The notes under the pieces: generated by a model
Told to the model about the DNA's origin: nothing
The model's input: the letters and a program-made list of their open reading frames with translations, nothing else
The model's database searches: none
Shown: in pieces, positions 1-8,402 of the stretch
How the letters are laid out: each line of letters begins with the position of its first letter
How positions within the stretch are numbered: position 1 is the first letter of the stretch
Position numbers and translations under genes: made by a program
Source of the DNA: Chloroflexota bacterium
GTDB lineage: Bacteria; Chloroflexota; Dehalococcoidia; Lucifugimonadales; QGNO01
Length of the DNA: 39,177 nt
Reading direction: 5' to 3'
NCBI GenBank assembly: GCA_003228195.2
Contig: QGNO01000017.1
Location: forward strand, 1-39,177

Positions 1-147
1 CTGGCCTGTGTTTTGGGCGTTGTTGTTGTTGTTTTGCTGGCCTGTGTTTTGGGCGTTGTCGTTGTTGTTTTGCTGGCCTGTGTTTTGGGCGTTGTTGTTG
101 TTGTTTTGCTGGCCTGTGTTTTGGGCGTTGTTGTTGTTGTTGTTTTG
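1..147. repeat. 36-nt in-frame tandem repeat, four copies
   Basis: Units lie at 1-36, 37-72, 73-108 and 109-147. The last has one extra triplet, so all keep the minus-strand reading frame. The first unit may continue from before the window. The copies are almost identical, which suggests recent expansion by slippage or unequal exchange. The array codes for the Q/N repeats of the secreted protein. Confidence 0.9.
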
Positions 148-327
148 CTGGTTGTTTTGATCCTGTTGTTGAACGGGCTGAACAACCCCAGCACCCCCTT
201 GGTTATTCTGGCCTTGATTCTTATCATCGTCATGAGGCCTTCCGGCGTCATGATTAGCAAGAAGGGCACCTGGAAAGGCCAAAGTTAGTATGAGTAGTAA
301 AATAGCTATCCCACTAAATATTTTCAT
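1..327 (-). CDS. Secreted Q/N-rich tandem-repeat protein, C-terminus cut by the window edge
   Basis: An open frame runs on the minus strand from ATG at 327 to base 1 without a stop, so only the first 109 residues are visible. Residues 1-24 form a signal peptide: MK, a hydrophobic core, then a GALLA-type cleavage site before NHDAG. A short charged stretch (about 25-36) leads into a Q/N/G-rich linker, and from about residue 61 into four copies of a 12-13 residue repeat, QNNNNNAQNTGQ with one N-to-D change. A good Shine-Dalgarno (GAGGTGGGG) lies just upstream of the ATG. The plus-strand frame over the same bases (VVVVLLACVLG repeats) is a shadow of the repeat. No family is recognised. Export is well supported; function is not. 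Such Q/N tracts can be unstructured linkers or aggregate into fibres. Confidence 0.75.
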   Translation of the reverse strand, partial: MKIFSGIAILLLILTLAFPGALLANHDAGRPHDDDKNQGQNNQGGAGVVQPVQQQDQNNQQNNNNNNAQNTGQQNNNNNAQNTGQQNNNDNAQNTGQQNNNNNAQNTGQ

Positions 328-360
328 AACAACTTCCCCACCTCTAATTCATCCAAATAC

Positions 361-1089
361 TTATGATGTACACGTGAATTTGTCCAAAAGTCTCTTAAAT
401 CTAACTTGGATAACAAACAAATCTGTTCCTGTAACAGTTAACGAGAAAAGGGTTTCTGGCAGGCATCTCCAGGATCCTGTTATGCCTCCTGCTTGATATT
501 CTCCTGATGAGGCAGTTGTAGCATAACTGAGATATTTTCCTGACTGTGAGTCCACGAGTTCATCTCCTTCGCTGATCAGTTCGAACGTTAGGTCAGAATG
601 GGCTGTTTTCAGAGATGTGTAGCTGTCATATAAAGCTGATGTGACTTCTGAATCAGAGTCTTGGAACCAGATGAGATTTGATGTTACGCCCCCGTGCTCG
701 AACGATGTTATACCTTCAACATTGGTTGCGTTATCTGCAGTTAATCCAGAGTTTTCTACGTCTACTTTTCCGTCTACGACCAGCTTGAATCCTAATCCTT
801 CAATAGTGGTGTATTCGACCGCTGGAGTAGGAGTAGGAGTAGGAGTAGGAGGCACTGGTGTTGCGGTTGGAGTAGGAGGGGCTGTTGTAGCAGTCGGTGG
901 TGCCAGTGTTGCGGCCGGAGTAGGAGGGGCTGTTGTAGCAGTCGGTGGTGCCAGTGTTGCCGTTGAAGTGGCGGTAGGTTTCGATACCTCGCTCGAAGTT
1001 GCGGCCGGTGCTGATTCTTGTTGACCACACGCCAATAAGGTGATGGTTACAACAACAATAGCCAGAAGTCGAACGGGCTGTTTGAGCAT
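361..1089 (-). CDS. Putative lipoprotein with Thr/Pro-rich stalk
   Basis: 242 residues. Residues 1-21 are a lipoprotein signal peptide ending in the lipobox LLAC, with lipidated Cys21. Residues about 25-90 are a low-complexity stalk of TATxAPPTP units, including two near-identical 16-residue copies. The rest (about 92-242) is a mixed alpha/beta domain beginning TIEGLGFKLVVDG, which I cannot assign with certainty. Its shape recalls PsbP-like or other small extracytoplasmic ligand domains, but this is a guess. The stalk is typical of Chloroflexota surface proteins and would hold the domain away from the membrane. It would be lipidated by the Lgt encoded at 14274-15179. It lies 33 bp upstream of the Q/N-repeat gene on the same strand, so the two may be co-transcribed. 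No clear Shine-Dalgarno is visible before the ATG. Confidence 0.8.
   Translation of the reverse strand: MLKQPVRLLAIVVVTITLLACGQQESAPAATSSEVSKPTATSTATLAPPTATTAPPTPAATLAPPTATTAPPTPTATPVPPTPTPTPTPAVEYTTIEGLGFKLVVDGKVDVENSGLTADNATNVEGITSFEHGGVTSNLIWFQDSDSEVTSALYDSYTSLKTAHSDLTFELISEGDELVDSQSGKYLSYATTASSGEYQAGGITGSWRCLPETLFSLTVTGTDLFVIQVRFKRLLDKFTCTS
824..964. repeat. In-frame hexamer and 48-nt tandem repeats coding the lipoprotein stalk
   Basis: Four GGAGTA hexamers occupy 824-847. Two 48-nt copies lie at 869-916 and 917-964 and differ only in their last bases. Both repeat types keep the minus-strand frame and encode the PTPTPT and APPTATTAPPTP stalk of the lipoprotein at 361-1089. Copy number could vary and so change stalk length. 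Confidence 0.85.
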
Positions 1090-1203
1090 GCCGTCATTCT
1101 ATAATTTGTCTATCAATAAGTCGATAGTGACTATCCCAGGCAGGGAAATAATGGGTTCGCGGATTACCAAACCCACATTGAGTCCATTCCATTTAAGTTA
1201 ATG

Positions 1204-2271
1204 TTAAGCTGCTCTTGCATACTGCGATGCCCACACTGCATTTGAACCCAGCTCTTTTTCTGCATACAAGGGCCAATAAGGGTTTCTCAGCAACTCCCTA
1301 GCCAGTAATACGACGTCCGCTTTTCCTTCAACAAGTATTTGCTCAGCCTGCTCCGCGTTTGTTATCAAGCCGACTGCACCAGTTGGTATATCTGCCTCCA
1401 TTCGAATCCTTTGGGCGAAAGGAACCTGGTAGCCAGGTGAAAGTTCAATTTTCTGTGCAGGCGAATTTCCTCCTGAGGAACAATCGATGAGATCAACCCC
1501 GTGGTCCTTTAGTTTTTTTGCGAAGGAAATTGAATCTTCAACATTCCATCCATCTTCTACGTATTCGGTGCTAGATATCCTTACGAATAAAGGCATTGAC
1601 TCAGGCATTGCGTCTCTAACTGCATCTACTACTTCCAAAGGAAATCTGGTCCTGTTTTCAAAAGAACCCCCATACATATCGGTTCTTTGGTTTGACAATG
1701 GAGACAGGAATTCACATCCGAGGTATCCGTGGGCAAAGTGTAATTCAATAACCTTAATTTTGGATTCTACGGATCTTTCCGCAGCTAAACGAAACGATTT
1801 GACTAGCTCCCTGATATCCTCTTTTGAAAGTTCAATAGGGGTGGGCTCACCTTTGTCATATGGTAATGGGCTAGGCCCTACCACTTTCCATCCGCCATCT
1901 TCCTCTGCCAAAACATTGCCGTAGTCCCAAGGCCTTTTGTGGGATGCCTTTCTACCTGCGTGAGCTAATTGGATAGCGGGTACGGAGCCTTGTGTCGAGA
2001 TAAATTCTGCTATAGGTCGAAACGATTCTATATGGGAGTCAGACCATATTCCCAAATCCCAAGGTGATATTCTGCCTTCTGGCGTCACAGACGTTGCTTC
2101 AAACATGACCAAGCCAGCCCCTCCCACGGCCCTGCTCCCCAGATGAACCATGTGCCACGCATGGGGATGCCCATCGAATTTGTCTGCAGAATACTGGCAC
2201 ATTGGCGAAACAAATACTCTATTCTTGATGGTTTCGCCTCTTAGCTTTATCGGGGTGAATAACTTGCTCAA
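1204..2271 (-). CDS. namA: NADH:flavin oxidoreductase, Old Yellow Enzyme family (YqjM/NamA type)
   Basis: 355 residues, a full-length FMN-binding TIM barrel. The N-terminus has SPMCQYSA with Cys25 and Tyr27, the cysteine and tyrosine diagnostic of the YqjM (thermophilic-like) OYE class. His178 and His181 in HFAHGYL are the substrate-anion binding pair, and the class motif SPLSNQRTDMYGGSFENR follows. Known members reduce activated C=C bonds of enals, enones and nitro compounds with NAD(P)H in the cytoplasm. The physiological substrate here cannot be told. The start is TTG at 2271, preceded by AAGGAAG at suitable spacing. It is divergent from crcB with 238 bp between them. SAR202-type genomes are known to be rich in flavin enzymes, which fits. 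Confidence 0.93.
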   Translation of the reverse strand: MSKLFTPIKLRGETIKNRVFVSPMCQYSADKFDGHPHAWHMVHLGSRAVGGAGLVMFEATSVTPEGRISPWDLGIWSDSHIESFRPIAEFISTQGSVPAIQLAHAGRKASHKRPWDYGNVLAEEDGGWKVVGPSPLPYDKGEPTPIELSKEDIRELVKSFRLAAERSVESKIKVIELHFAHGYLGCEFLSPLSNQRTDMYGGSFENRTRFPLEVVDAVRDAMPESMPLFVRISSTEYVEDGWNVEDSISFAKKLKDHGVDLIDCSSGGNSPAQKIELSPGYQVPFAQRIRMEADIPTGAVGLITNAEQAEQILVEGKADVVLLARELLRNPYWPLYAEKELGSNAVWASQYARAA

Positions 2272-2512
2272 TTTTCTTGCTTCCTTACGTAAATTTGTTT
2301 GTGCCCTTGATTAATTACCTCAAGTTCCTAACATATTTACTTTAATACTATTTCGGCAAAACAGAAACTCCAATAGAATGAAATTGAAGCATAGATTTCG
2401 TTACGAAGGTTAAACTAGGCTTGTCTATGCGTAACAGTTATGTTTGGGTACTTGTCAAAAACGCATGTGCAGTTAAGCCTTTGATCTGTAGCGATAATTT
2501 TAGAGGAGTGTG

Positions 2513-2884
2513 TTGCAGTACTTATTGTTAGTAGGTGTGGGCGGTGCTTTAGGTGCTATGGCCCGGTACTCAGTTGATCAGGTTGCCGCATATTACGTTG
2601 GCTCTACCCTGTTGGGGACGTTTTTTGCTAACATAAGTGGGTCATTGGTACTGGGATTATTAGTTGGGGTTCTTTCCAACCACGATATATGGCCCGCGGA
2701 AACAAGGATGTTCTTAGGTGTGGGCTTTCTTGGTTCTTATACCACTTTTTCAACCCTTAGTTTGGCAACTGCTCAATTGTTACAGAAAGGCGATTGGTCT
2801 ACTGCCGCACTTAATCTTGGAGCCAGCATAGTTCTTGGAATAGGAGCAGCCCTGGTTGGTTTGATGGTCGGGAAGTCTATATAA
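2513..2884 (+). CDS. crcB: CrcB/FluC fluoride channel
   Basis: About 123 residues with four hydrophobic segments, the normal Fluc size. Family motifs are GGALGAMARY near the N-terminus, GTFFANISGS in helix 2 and GFLGSYTTFSTLS in helix 3. The last carries the phenylalanines and hydroxyl residues that line the fluoride path. The protein works as an antiparallel dimer in the cytoplasmic membrane and lets fluoride leak out. Start choice: GAGGAG at 2503-2508 sits 4 nt before TTG 2513 but only 1 nt before GTG 2510, so TTG 2513 is preferred. Many crcB genes are controlled by a fluoride riboswitch. I looked in the 238-bp upstream region and do not see that motif. A single copy implies a homodimer, unless a partner lies elsewhere. 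Confidence 0.93.
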   Translation: MQYLLLVGVGGALGAMARYSVDQVAAYYVGSTLLGTFFANISGSLVLGLLVGVLSNHDIWPAETRMFLGVGFLGSYTTFSTLSLATAQLLQKGDWSTAALNLGASIVLGIGAALVGLMVGKSI

Positions 2885-2890
2885 TGTCGG

Positions 2891-4666
2891 CTACCAGCCT
2901 AGCATCACGGCATCTCGTCTAGGATCAGCTCCACCGGTGAAATTATCGCCATTCGAGACAATAGGGGTGAATCCATTCACAATGCCCCAAGGTCCGATCA
3001 TCTGTACATTGTGTTCTTTAGCAGTCAATTTACTAGCTACTTCCACATTAATACGATTTTCTAGGGCGAGGCGATTTGGATCCCAGGAATGCGGCCAAGG
3101 AGACCTTGGAAAACTATACCCGCAGAACCTTGGAGCTGATACGGCCTCTTGGACATCTAGATCAAAATCTACAATGTTGTTCAGAACTTGTAAGTTACTC
3201 TGAATCTGGTTGTCTCCCCCCGGAGTTCCTAAAGTCATGACGGGGCGTCCATTTTTCAATATGATAAAAGCACAAGGTGTCGTGCGAGGCCTTTTCCTAG
3301 GTTGTAGCGAGTTTGCATTTTCAGAGTCTAACCAGAAATATGAGCCTCGACAGTTAATAACTATTCCAGTATCCCCAAGTACCATACCTTGTGCTAATCC
3401 CCCAAATGTGCTCGGGGTAGCGGACACCATGTTGCCCTCAGAATCGGCGGTTGACAGGTAAGTTGTGCCATCTGATTCAGAAAGCGTTTCATAAAAGGGA
3501 TTTGGCTTATTTGGATGACGAATTTCGCCAACCGCTGACATTTTGTTAGGATCCCCAGGAGGATAATTCGCTTGTGCTTTTTCGGTGTTAAGTAGTTGGC
3601 GTCTGAGAGTTGCATATTCCTTTGACAGAAGGCCTTCGAAAGGTACATCTATGAAATTTGGGTCACCTGCATATCTTTCTCTGTCGGAGAAGGCAAGTTT
3701 GAGTGCCTCAACTTGTAAATGTATTGCCTCGGAACTGTTATGCCCGAGTGAAGAAATATCATAACTCTCCAATATATTGAGGGTTTGAAGTAACGAAATA
3801 CCTTGAGTCCAAGTTTGATTTGTATAGACTTCGTATCCACGATAATTGACAGAAATGGGGACTTCGAGTGGCGAGGTATATTCGGAGAAATCTTCGTAAG
3901 TGTGAAGCCCGCCTAACTTTTGGATGGCTTCCACCATTCGTTTCGCTATGTCGCCTTTATAGAATATATCTCTAGCCGCTTCGATCGCTGTTTCTCTATC
4001 ATCCCCGTTGGTTTTAGCATTGATTTCTGCTTGTTGCATTAACAGTAGGGTTTGTGCTAATTCTGGCTGTTTGAAAATATCTCCTACTTGAGGGGGCTTC
4101 CCTTCTGGCAAGAAGACTCGGGCAGAATCACTGTTGCTTTTTAAATTAGCCTGTCGTTCGGGCGTTGCTATTGTTTTAGCAAATAGGCCGTATGCAGGGA
4201 AACCGTCGCTGGCTAATTTAATGGCGCTTTCAGCAACTTCTGCGAATGTCATTGTTCCGTGGCGAGATAGCATTGTAAGTACTGCAGAAACTACCCCTGG
4301 AACGGTAGTGCTCAATATTCCAGGAGGTATTTCACCCCATTTTTCTTGATAGAGATCGATTGTGGCTGATTTAGGCGCCCACCCCTGGCCTATTATGGAT
4401 TCGACCTTTTGAGATTTGGCATCGTACAACATTAATGCTATTTCGCCTCCAAGCGTGTAATGCGCCGTAGGCTCCACTACTCCTCCTGCCAATGCCGAGG
4501 CGGCAGCTGCATCGAATGCGTTGCCCCCTTTTTGGAGTATGCGCATTCCAGCCTGCGCTGTAAGTTGTGTGCCGGCACCAACCATCCCATTGGTTCCCCA
4601 GGTTATGGGCCGGTGTGAAAAGGTACCGTGGCTCCCTTCTGAATGGCTAGTTGGCACTGTTGTCAT
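2891..4666 (-). CDS. ggt: Gamma-glutamyltransferase family Ntn hydrolase
   Basis: 591 residues. The large-subunit signature NAFDAAAASALAGGVVEP is near the N-terminus. Thr401 in DGTTYLSTAD aligns with the catalytic Thr at which GGT precursors cleave themselves; the new N-terminal Thr is then the nucleophile. Downstream motifs RKRPRTTPCAFI, GTPGGDNQ and QEAVSAPRF match the small subunit. GGT removes the gamma-glutamyl group from glutathione and related compounds. No signal peptide is visible, so unlike E. coli Ggt it may be cytoplasmic. The usual small-subunit GxVLNNxMDDF stretch is changed here (INCRGSYFWLD), so a different amide such as a cephalosporin-acylase-like substrate is possible. It converges with crcB with 6 bp between stop codons. 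Confidence 0.9.
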   Translation of the reverse strand: MTTVPTSHSEGSHGTFSHRPITWGTNGMVGAGTQLTAQAGMRILQKGGNAFDAAAASALAGGVVEPTAHYTLGGEIALMLYDAKSQKVESIIGQGWAPKSATIDLYQEKWGEIPPGILSTTVPGVVSAVLTMLSRHGTMTFAEVAESAIKLASDGFPAYGLFAKTIATPERQANLKSNSDSARVFLPEGKPPQVGDIFKQPELAQTLLLMQQAEINAKTNGDDRETAIEAARDIFYKGDIAKRMVEAIQKLGGLHTYEDFSEYTSPLEVPISVNYRGYEVYTNQTWTQGISLLQTLNILESYDISSLGHNSSEAIHLQVEALKLAFSDRERYAGDPNFIDVPFEGLLSKEYATLRRQLLNTEKAQANYPPGDPNKMSAVGEIRHPNKPNPFYETLSESDGTTYLSTADSEGNMVSATPSTFGGLAQGMVLGDTGIVINCRGSYFWLDSENANSLQPRKRPRTTPCAFIILKNGRPVMTLGTPGGDNQIQSNLQVLNNIVDFDLDVQEAVSAPRFCGYSFPRSPWPHSWDPNRLALENRINVEVASKLTAKEHNVQMIGPWGIVNGFTPIVSNGDNFTGGADPRRDAVMLGW

Positions 4667-4783
4667 ATTGGTTTCCAGTAAAAAAGCTGTATTTCCGTAT
4701 TTCTATGAGGCTAACATAGACGGATGATTTCATGCCACTGATTTCGCTTTTCTTATACTCAAATTATTGAGGTCGAAAAACGG

Positions 4784-4789
4784 TATAAT
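4784..4789 (+). promoter_or_regulatory. Candidate -10 box (TATAAT) for the SDR-START fusion gene
   Basis: A perfect TATAAT lies at 4784-4789; no good -35 box is seen at 16-18 bp. The predicted start of transcription is near 4796, so the AAAGGAG-like AGGAG at 4810-4814 and the TTG at 4825 would be on the message. The upstream ATG at 4804 would have almost no leader. Confidence 0.45.
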
Positions 4790-4824
4790 TTCCATCTATT
4801 GTTATGTGTAGGAGTGTATTAAGT

Positions 4825-6261
4825 TTGGATATATTGGTAGCTGGAGCTACGGGATTTATAGGTAGAGGTCTGGTTGCTTTTCTAAAAGGCAAGGGTCATC
4901 GCATCACCGCTTTAGTGAGAGATGTTGATTCGGCTAGAAATGTATTGGGAGATGGTATTGCCCTATTGAACTGGGGATTGTCCCAGCAGCAATTAACTGA
5001 GCAGATGGAAATGACAGATGCGGTCATAAATCTTGCTGGTGGGTCTATAGATGGCCGGTGGAGCAGTGCAAGGAAAAAGTCATTTAGGGAGAGTAGGGCA
5101 GGCATAACTCAAACACTGTCTGATGCAATAAGTCGTAGCAAATCTCCTCCTGGCTTATTCATATCCGCCAGCGCAGTTGGATATTATGGTGATACTGGCT
5201 CAAAAGTTATATCCGAGGCACAGCCAGTGGGACATGACTATTTATCTACTTTGTGTCTAGATTGGGAAAATGCTGCTACGTCAGCACGAACCAGTAAAAC
5301 AAGAGTTTGTGTCTTGCGACTTGGCATAGTTGTTGGGTTGGACGGCGGCATTTTGCAAAAATTAGCCTTGCCTTTGCAAATGGGTGTTTCCCCGTACGTT
5401 GGTAGCGGGAATGAGACATTGCCATGGATACACTTGATAGATGTATTGGAGATTATTGGCTACTGCATTAATAATCCGAGTATTGAAGGAGCGGTTAACT
5501 GTACTGCTCCTTCGCCTGTAACAGGTAGGCAGTTCGCCGAAGTTGTGGCTCGAATAAGTGGAGCGAAATTCAAGGTTGGTATTCCGAAATTCGTCTTATG
5601 GTTGATGTTTGGAGAGGGAGCTAGTCATTTGTGGGCTAGTCACAATGTTTTACCCACAAAACTAGACAGACTCGGGTATAAATTTAGATACTCTAATGTT
5701 GTCGATGCATTGAATGAGGATCTTAGTGATGAATTTGTGACAGTTAAGACTTTTGCCCAAAGAGATCTGGGAATGTCACACCCAAAGGAAATACGAAATA
5801 TAGTCAAAAAGGGTAAATATATGTTAACGGCTGTGGTTGAATTCAACGGTGACCCGGAAAAAGTATTTCCGTTTTTTTCGTCTCCATTTAATCTCGATTT
5901 GTTAACGCCGGCTTGGGTCAATTTTCAAATTGTCGAGATGCGAGACGAGTTGGGCCGCGGAGTTTCGATAAAGTATGAAATAGGACTTTGGTTTATGAAG
6001 TTTGCCTGGGTATCTGAAATCGTATCTTGGGAACCTCCCAATTCCTTCGCAGACAACCAGGTTAGAGGTCCTTATGTGTTGTGGTGGCACGAACACAAAA
6101 TTATTAGAACAGCCCCAGGGTATTCAAAGATGACTGACAGAGTTATTTACAAAATGCCAGGTTGGAAATTTGGTCAATTGATACATAAACTAATGATCAA
6201 ACGCACGTTAATCAATATTTTTAACTATCGTAGACGGATGATTAAACTTATGTTTCAGTGA
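4825..6261 (+). CDS. TIGR01777-type SDR epimerase fused to a C-terminal START-like domain
   Basis: About 478 residues from TTG 4825 (485 from ATG 4804). TTG 4825 is preferred: AGGAG at 4810-4814 lies 10 nt before it, and the protein then begins MDILVAGATGFIGRGL, the usual start for this family. Residues about 1-290 form an NAD(P)-binding Rossmann fold with GATGFIG, INLAGGSIDGRW, SASAVGYYGDTG and RLGIVVGLDGG, as in YfcH/SDR39U1 proteins. The end of this part (LPTKLDRLGYKFRYSNV) resembles the DUF1731 tail. From about residue 330 a second domain of about 150 residues begins (LTAVVEFNGDPEKVFPFFSSP), a SRPBCC/START-like lipid or ligand pocket. The substrate is unknown. The fusion suggests that the pocket delivers or senses the compound acted on by the dehydrogenase part. 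Confidence 0.85.
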   Translation: MDILVAGATGFIGRGLVAFLKGKGHRITALVRDVDSARNVLGDGIALLNWGLSQQQLTEQMEMTDAVINLAGGSIDGRWSSARKKSFRESRAGITQTLSDAISRSKSPPGLFISASAVGYYGDTGSKVISEAQPVGHDYLSTLCLDWENAATSARTSKTRVCVLRLGIVVGLDGGILQKLALPLQMGVSPYVGSGNETLPWIHLIDVLEIIGYCINNPSIEGAVNCTAPSPVTGRQFAEVVARISGAKFKVGIPKFVLWLMFGEGASHLWASHNVLPTKLDRLGYKFRYSNVVDALNEDLSDEFVTVKTFAQRDLGMSHPKEIRNIVKKGKYMLTAVVEFNGDPEKVFPFFSSPFNLDLLTPAWVNFQIVEMRDELGRGVSIKYEIGLWFMKFAWVSEIVSWEPPNSFADNQVRGPYVLWWHEHKIIRTAPGYSKMTDRVIYKMPGWKFGQLIHKLMIKRTLINIFNYRRRMIKLMFQ

Positions 6262-6292
6262 ATCGATACAAGTAAATGCGACAAAGAGGTTT

Positions 6293-7333
6293 TCAGTAAC
6301 CTTTAACGGGGTCAAGGACGTTCATTAACGGTTCGTCATTTAAGTATCGGAGAAGATTTTCGCAGAACAGGTCAACAATTCGACCATTTTCTTTGTCACT
6401 TGTGCTGGCTGAATGTGCATTAACTAATACGTTTGGTAAAGACCAGAGAGGATTATTTGTTGGAAGCGGTTCCTTGGAAAATACGTCCAAGTAGGCTCCA
6501 CCTAATTGGCCAGCCAGCAGGGCTTCTATCATTGCAGCTTCATCTATCAATGCGCCTCGTCCAACGTTTATTATTACGGCACCTTTCTTGAGTAAGGCGA
6601 TTTGTTCGGCGCCTATGATTCCTTGAGTCTCTGCTGTCTCTGGTGCAGACAGCACCAAGTATTCTGTTTTGGGCAAAAGATCGTGAAGAGTGTCTAAAGT
6701 GTAAACACTATCCACCAATGTGGTTCCAGCGGATAGTTCCGGGCTTCGACGGATTCCTAATACTTTCATACCTAGTGATTTTGATAGGCGGGCAATCTCC
6801 GAACCCACAGAGCCAAGGCCGATAATTAGAACAGTCCGACTGAACAAATCGGTGCCGTTGAAACGCTCCCATCGTCTTTCGCGTTGTTCCTGAATCATGT
6901 GAAGAGCTCGTCTTGAATGCATCAACATTGCCATGACAGCAAATTCCGCAAGTGGTATAGCATGAACTCCTGATGCAGTAGTAATCTTGGTGTTGGGCAT
7001 CCTGCTGGGGTAGCTACGACTATTCACCGATTTTCCGATGCCTGAACTGGTAGATTGAATCCAACGTACATTCGGTGCCAAATCAGGAATTCGGTCTGCA
7101 TAACGGCGGTCGATGTCGAATAGAATAGTTGCCCGCCCCAACAAATCTAACCATTTGGCCTCAGCTTTTCTTGATAGTGGAACATCTTGCATTTCTGCAC
7201 CATGATCTCCGGGAAATCTAGGTCGGGTCAGTAATTCTGGGAAATACATTACCTCCACTTCGTTCGTAACTGCGCGAATCCGTTCGACATCTTCTTGATC
7301 CAGCCAGCTGCTAATCAATATTTTTTCCGTCAT
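6293..7333 (-). CDS. D-isomer-specific 2-hydroxyacid dehydrogenase family protein
   Basis: 346 residues. The NAD-binding Rossmann motif is GLGSVG at 172-177. The catalytic triad of the family is intact: Arg259 in NVGRGALID, Glu288 in FSKEPLP and His307 in NAHSAS. Members reversibly reduce 2-keto acids to D-2-hydroxy acids with NAD(P)H in the cytoplasm. The sequence is closer to the GhrA/phosphoglycerate dehydrogenase-like branch than to true SerA, as there is no ACT domain. The exact substrate cannot be told. The start is ATG at 7333. It converges with the SDR-START gene with 31 bp between, and no strong terminator hairpin is seen there. Confidence 0.9.
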   Translation of the reverse strand: MTEKILISSWLDQEDVERIRAVTNEVEVMYFPELLTRPRFPGDHGAEMQDVPLSRKAEAKWLDLLGRATILFDIDRRYADRIPDLAPNVRWIQSTSSGIGKSVNSRSYPSRMPNTKITTASGVHAIPLAEFAVMAMLMHSRRALHMIQEQRERRWERFNGTDLFSRTVLIIGLGSVGSEIARLSKSLGMKVLGIRRSPELSAGTTLVDSVYTLDTLHDLLPKTEYLVLSAPETAETQGIIGAEQIALLKKGAVIINVGRGALIDEAAMIEALLAGQLGGAYLDVFSKEPLPTNNPLWSLPNVLVNAHSASTSDKENGRIVDLFCENLLRYLNDEPLMNVLDPVKGY

Positions 7334-7562
7334 TATTTGGCACTCCTAGCCCTAGTTATTCGCATTCAACCAAGCTGTGAGGGTTGTTTTAATCCTATCG
7401 AAAATCGTGATGGAAGTATAACTAAATGTGAAGCTGTTGATACAGAATCGCAACAAGGAAGTTACTATTTCATAATTGAAGCTTGATGGCTGGCAGTTTT
7501 TCTCGGTAAACTGGAGTTGTATTGAAGTGTGTAATTGTATTTTCAACTAATGGACTCCTTTA

Positions 7563-8237
7563 ATGACTAATTTAGAATATACGGTTAGTGGCGGTTGGCG
7601 ATTTCTGGGGAGAATGGACTATCTTGAAGCCTGGAATTTACAAACAAATCTAGCCCGATCTAGGATTAGTGGTGAAATTTCAGATACCGTGCTGTTTGTG
7701 GAGCACCCACCTACCTATACGTTAGGCCGTAGAGGAACCGATGTTGATTTACTGCTACCTACGGAAAACCTGGAAGCTTTAGGGGCTAATGTGGTGGAAG
7801 TTGACCGTGGCGGACAGGCTACGTTTCACGGACCAGGTCAGTTAGTAGTGTATCCGATAATTGACTTGAGGCAGTGGGGTAGTGGTCCCGTAAAGTATGT
7901 GAGAACCTTAGAATCCATATTGATTTGTGTATTAGAGAAATATGGAATCAAGGGTGGGTTGTTAGATGGTTTAACCGGTGTTTGGGTAGATGAAGAGAAG
8001 ATTGCGGCAATTGGTGTGAAGATAAGTAGGGGGGTGACTATGCATGGATTTGCTTTGAATATCTCTACGGACTTGTCTTGGTTTGATCACATAGTCCCTT
8101 GTGGCGTTCGAGATAAAGGTGTTACGTCTATGGAAGAACTGCTAGGTGACAAGATCAATGTTGAGGATGTGATTTCTACTATGCTAACTCAATTTGCTTT
8201 AATAATGGGCTTAAGCTTGGATTTGATCAGGCAGTGA
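7563..8237 (+). CDS. lipB: Octanoyl-[acyl carrier protein]:protein octanoyltransferase LipB
   Basis: 224 residues, the normal LipB size. The signature VDRGGQATFHGPGQLVVYP is at about 80-98, and RGG plus FHGPGQ are invariant in the family. Catalytic Lys153 (IGVKISRG) and Cys180 (IVPCGVRDKG) are both present. LipB moves octanoate from acyl carrier protein to lipoyl domains, the first step of lipoate assembly in the cytoplasm. The usual partner lipA is not beside it. The 229-bp stretch upstream has no convincing promoter and only a weak ribosome binding site before the ATG. Confidence 0.96.
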   Translation: MTNLEYTVSGGWRFLGRMDYLEAWNLQTNLARSRISGEISDTVLFVEHPPTYTLGRRGTDVDLLLPTENLEALGANVVEVDRGGQATFHGPGQLVVYPIIDLRQWGSGPVKYVRTLESILICVLEKYGIKGGLLDGLTGVWVDEEKIAAIGVKISRGVTMHGFALNISTDLSWFDHIVPCGVRDKGVTSMEELLGDKINVEDVISTMLTQFALIMGLSLDLIRQ

Positions 8238-8317
8238 CGCCTTTTGCCGCTAGATGAGTTCAAGTAACATGCCGATTGCTTCGTTGAAGGGTGCAATTAA
8301 ACCCCACCATCATTAAG

Positions 8318-8326
8318 TGATATAAT
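8318..8326 (+). promoter_or_regulatory. Extended -10 promoter for the coiled-coil/zinc-ribbon gene
   Basis: TGATATAAT at 8318-8326 is a perfect extended -10 (TGN plus TATAAT). The region 17 bp upstream has no clear -35, as expected for extended -10 promoters. The start of transcription would be near 8333. It would drive the zinc-ribbon gene at 8403 and probably the recombinase gene behind it. Confidence 0.55.
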
Positions 8327-8402
8327 TTCGGGAAGGATGACTTATTCGGGTATTTGACGCTATACCCACCCCTTAATTTAAGTAGTTAATTCCGGAGGAT
8401 AT

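Noticed and set aside
1-147. Regular 36-nt repeats as a CRISPR array
   Set aside because: The units are directly adjacent with no spacers and code in frame for a Q/N repeat in an exported protein.
13-288. Plus-strand 91-residue VVVVLLACVLG protein
   Set aside because: It is the antisense shadow of the minus-strand repeat gene, which has a signal peptide and ribosome binding site.
641-1024. Plus-strand 127-residue Gly/Val-rich frame
   Set aside because: It is antisense to the Thr/Pro stalk of the lipoprotein; its composition follows from the repeat.
2272-2509. Fluoride riboswitch before crcB
   Set aside because: I searched for the crcB motif stem and pseudoknot sequences and did not find them.
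7352-7546. Minus-strand 64-residue frame between the dehydrogenase and lipB
   Set aside because: No ribosome binding site, unusual composition and no resemblance to a protein family.
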